Shown: positions 13,635 to 15,927 of the stretch, one piece after another | Position numbering within the stretch: the stretch's first letter is position 1 | Layout: each line of letters begins with the position of its first letter | From: Opitutia bacterium UBA7350 | Lineage (GTDB): Bacteria > Verrucomicrobiota > Verrucomicrobiia > Opitutales > Coraliomargaritaceae | Length of the DNA: 15,927 nt | Direction: 5' to 3' | Assembly (NCBI GenBank): GCA_002470925.1 | Contig: DKOX01000118.1 | Span: forward strand, 1-15,927 | The notes under the pieces: model-generated | Told to the model about the DNA's origin: nothing | What the model saw: the letters and a program-made list of their open reading frames with translations, nothing else | Databases searched by the model: none | Made by a program: the position numbers and the translations under genes

Positions 13635-15902
13635 TTAGGGATTTCCAACCGGCACGTAGCGATAAAATTTAACCGGGGTATCCGCAGGTAAGTCGAGTAC
13701 GGTCTCCTCAACATCCTGCCACTCCTGCATATTTTCACTTTGCTGCACTTTAAAGCGCAGACTAGCGGTCCCATTGGAAACATCCAACAACTCAGACCCA
13801 GAACGCAAATCACGCACCGCGTCCAAGGTCGGACGTTTTGCCAATTCAAATTGATTCAATTCCGCTTCGGCCTCAGACAGAGAAGCAAAACGAGTATCAT
13901 TGACCGCCGTCTTGGCTTCCCCATCGACCTGAATGGACCCATTTGGTTCTGGAATAGCAGTCAAATCAACCGCACTCACTTTGTAAACCAATTCCTCCGG
14001 CAAGGCATCCTCTTTCAGATCCCAGACAATCGTTCGTTCGCTCGCATTATATTCACCCAGTCCCTCTAAGCTGCCGGCCACTAATTCAAATCCCTCCGGA
14101 ATATACTCCACCACCTGACCACTTTTGGAGCCGAGATTGATTATTCTAAAATTCCATATTCCGTATCCATCCGTAGCAAAGACACGCTCAGCAGGCGTCT
14201 TCAAGGCCGGATTTAAGCGCCGCTCATTAGAATCCACCGCCCGCACCTTAGGGTTAGTTCCATCGTGCGGCCCAAGCGAGGGCAGGTCAAAGGTAGCAGT
14301 AAACAAGGAATGCCAGGCACTCGTAATATTAATATCACTCAGCGCGCTCCATAGATTCGATAAATAAATCGTACCTCGAATACGCGCCTCCGGCGTAATG
14401 TCCAAGGAGGTTTGATAACTCGCCTCATCGTAAATCGGGCCAAAATTATACGCACTTTGATTGGCCCCCGCTGAACTGTCATTGACCGCAAACGAAAGCG
14501 AAACGGGACTGTTCTCATTGGTGAGCCTGATATTCCTTGCGCCACTGCTGTAGCCTGAAGCGCTATAATTCCAGCTGTTATGCGGTTTTACATCCAGTTC
14601 AATCGCATCCCCGTTAACCGCAAAAACTGCACTAAAATCACCACCCACTCCTGCAATTTCCGTCAAATAAGCCAGCCCGGTATTTTCATATAATTGTAGC
14701 GGAGTGGGAATCGTTAATGAATTTCCCAAAGGTGGCTTAAAGTGCTCACTCATATTGACCGAACGACCCACCAAAGGATTGTCCTTCCAGCGATCCAAAT
14801 ACCATGTATTCAAAACCTTTACCTTGAGTCCAATCCCCGCCCCAGCCTGAAGTGGCAATTCCTTACCATCAAAGCGTTTACCCGCAGGCACTCCAACCCT
14901 TCGATAAAAATCAATATCCGCATCTAAAGTAGCAGCTGAGATCGCGGCATCGTACTCCGTGCGGTCCGGCTCGGTTTCATAGATTATTTTCGGCGACACC
15001 TCCACTTCTGCGGTCCAGGGAATCCGTACCCCTAGCCCAAAACCTGCAAATGCAATCGCTTTTGCATAAAACCAGCTCCGATCGTAAGTGATGCTCTTCG
15101 ACCATTCATTTCCAATCGTAAATCCATTCAGCATTTCCTGTGAATAGGTAGCCACGCCACTCGGTTGCTCTTCAAAGGTCTCTCCCGATTCATAGTTAGT
15201 GTGCTTCTCTCCCGGCAGAGCCGCCGGCTTGGGTAGTTCCATAACCGCCCCGTCCACCGGATCCGATTCCAGTATATCGATGGTTTTTGCGACATTCAGT
15301 TGCTCCAGCGGAAAGAGAACCCGACTGAACTCAATAGTCTCTGTAATAGTGACCGGCCCGCGATCCATCTGAAGTTCATTCGCCAACTCAGTCGCCCCAA
15401 TCGAGCCCGCCAATGACGCTTCAGGGTACAAACTCAAATGCCCGCCCGCATCTATAAAAGCCTGCACCAGAGGCATAATGTCGGGCAACTCACTCGGATC
15501 CACTGTTACGGCCGGGTCCGTTTCAAAGGCCTCCCCCACAAAATACTCCGTGTTGAAGCGCGTTCCATCCAGCATATAAAAGTGTGTGCTCTTTTCCAGA
15601 ATCAGCCGGTCCCCCCACTCCTCAAAAGAAGTCTCGGTATACCAATTATCTTTAATGATACCGCCTTTTGCCACCGCACCCTGCAAGGCACTTTGAAGCC
15701 GATCCGTTAAATTGAAACCCAAGTCATCTAGCGCTCCAACCGTAAAAACTATACCACTATTCGTGTATATCGGTGTATTTCCTAAGGTCTCAAGCGTTCC
15801 GGTTCGCAGGAGTTCATTCGTAAAAGGAACGCTTTCGGCATGGCCCAGAGTCATCGCTCGGCTCACAAGAGCAAGGATAACAAAACCGCGAGGGAATGCC
15901 AC
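13635..15902 (-). CDS. Large exported protein of unknown function, start probably outside the window
   Basis: At least 755 residues, counted from a GTG at 15902. The frame stays open to the window edge, and the codons before the GTG read LKRANRLS, which would supply the basic n-region of the signal peptide (hydrophobic core FVILALVS, likely cleavage after LGHA). A start further upstream is therefore likely. The mature protein is rich in Tyr, Trp, Asn and Thr and predicted mostly beta. About residues 60-180 hold PLVQAFIDAGGHLSLYPEA, reminiscent of flavodoxin-like or DUF4350-like folds (weak). About 583-650 resembles a DUF11-type immunoglobulin-like repeat (FRIINLGSKSGQVVEYIPEGF, IVWDLKE). The C-terminus (LRFKVQQSENMQEWQDV, FYRYVPV) resembles C-terminal segments of many verrucomicrobial exported proteins. 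Only one cysteine-free chain is seen, with no catalytic motif. It looks more AT-rich than its neighbours and converges on ruvB with a 52-base gap. Confidence 0.75.
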   Translation of the reverse strand: MAFPRGFVILALVSRAMTLGHAESVPFTNELLRTGTLETLGNTPIYTNSGIVFTVGALDDLGFNLTDRLQSALQGAVAKGGIIKDNWYTETSFEEWGDRLILEKSTHFYMLDGTRFNTEYFVGEAFETDPAVTVDPSELPDIMPLVQAFIDAGGHLSLYPEASLAGSIGATELANELQMDRGPVTITETIEFSRVLFPLEQLNVAKTIDILESDPVDGAVMELPKPAALPGEKHTNYESGETFEEQPSGVATYSQEMLNGFTIGNEWSKSITYDRSWFYAKAIAFAGFGLGVRIPWTAEVEVSPKIIYETEPDRTEYDAAISAATLDADIDFYRRVGVPAGKRFDGKELPLQAGAGIGLKVKVLNTWYLDRWKDNPLVGRSVNMSEHFKPPLGNSLTIPTPLQLYENTGLAYLTEIAGVGGDFSAVFAVNGDAIELDVKPHNSWNYSASGYSSGARNIRLTNENSPVSLSFAVNDSSAGANQSAYNFGPIYDEASYQTSLDITPEARIRGTIYLSNLWSALSDINITSAWHSLFTATFDLPSLGPHDGTNPKVRAVDSNERRLNPALKTPAERVFATDGYGIWNFRIINLGSKSGQVVEYIPEGFELVAGSLEGLGEYNASERTIVWDLKEDALPEELVYKVSAVDLTAIPEPNGSIQVDGEAKTAVNDTRFASLSEAEAELNQFELAKRPTLDAVRDLRSGSELLDVSNGTASLRFKVQQSENMQEWQDVEETVLDLPADTPVKFYRYVPVGNP

Positions 15903-15927
15903 AGAAAGTCTATTGGCTCTTTTAAGA

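Overview
The window most likely comes from a member of the Verrucomicrobiota (PVC group), probably an Opitutales/Puniceicoccales-like bacterium. The main reason is the block at its left end: a small secreted protein, a long PilM and a single-pass membrane protein, in the same order as the Akkermansia muciniphila Amuc_1102 / Amuc_1101 / Amuc_1100 type IV pilus genes. The placement rests on remembered family knowledge and gene order, not on a database search. Few start codons have a clear Shine-Dalgarno sequence, which also fits this phylum.

Layout. (1) 1-2444, minus strand: pilus-associated operon, read right to left as Amuc_1102-like exported protein, then a PilM with a PilN-like C-terminal half, then the first 45 codons of an Amuc_1100/PilO-like protein cut by the window edge. 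(2) 2596-3096, plus strand: Nudix hydrolase, preceded by a perfect 7-bp inverted repeat, converging on (3) 3088-7098, minus strand: a four-gene run of MECR-type enoyl reductase, TPR/coiled-coil/LysM lipoprotein, group II cysteine desulfurase and recF. (4) 7199-9244, plus strand: M3-family oligopeptidase (PrlC-like), sharing a CTAG stop-codon palindrome with (5) 9241-10242, minus strand: dimeric dUTPase followed by a CPBP intramembrane protease. (6) 10534-13582, plus strand: a basic, disordered, RG-rich protein of unknown function, then murA and ruvB. (7) 13635 to the right edge, minus strand: a large exported protein of unknown function whose true start probably lies outside the window.

Most genes are housekeeping: nucleotide sanitation (Nudix, dUTPase), recombination and repair (recF, ruvB), peptidoglycan precursor synthesis (murA), sulfur mobilisation (cysteine desulfurase), peptide turnover (PrlC) and the cell surface (pilus proteins, LysM lipoprotein, exported protein). 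I see no insertion sequence, prophage, CRISPR array, tRNA or rRNA. The least explained parts are the PilM-PilN fusion, the RG-rich protein upstream of murA and the large exported protein. I do not see a defence island or any other clearly new multi-gene system.
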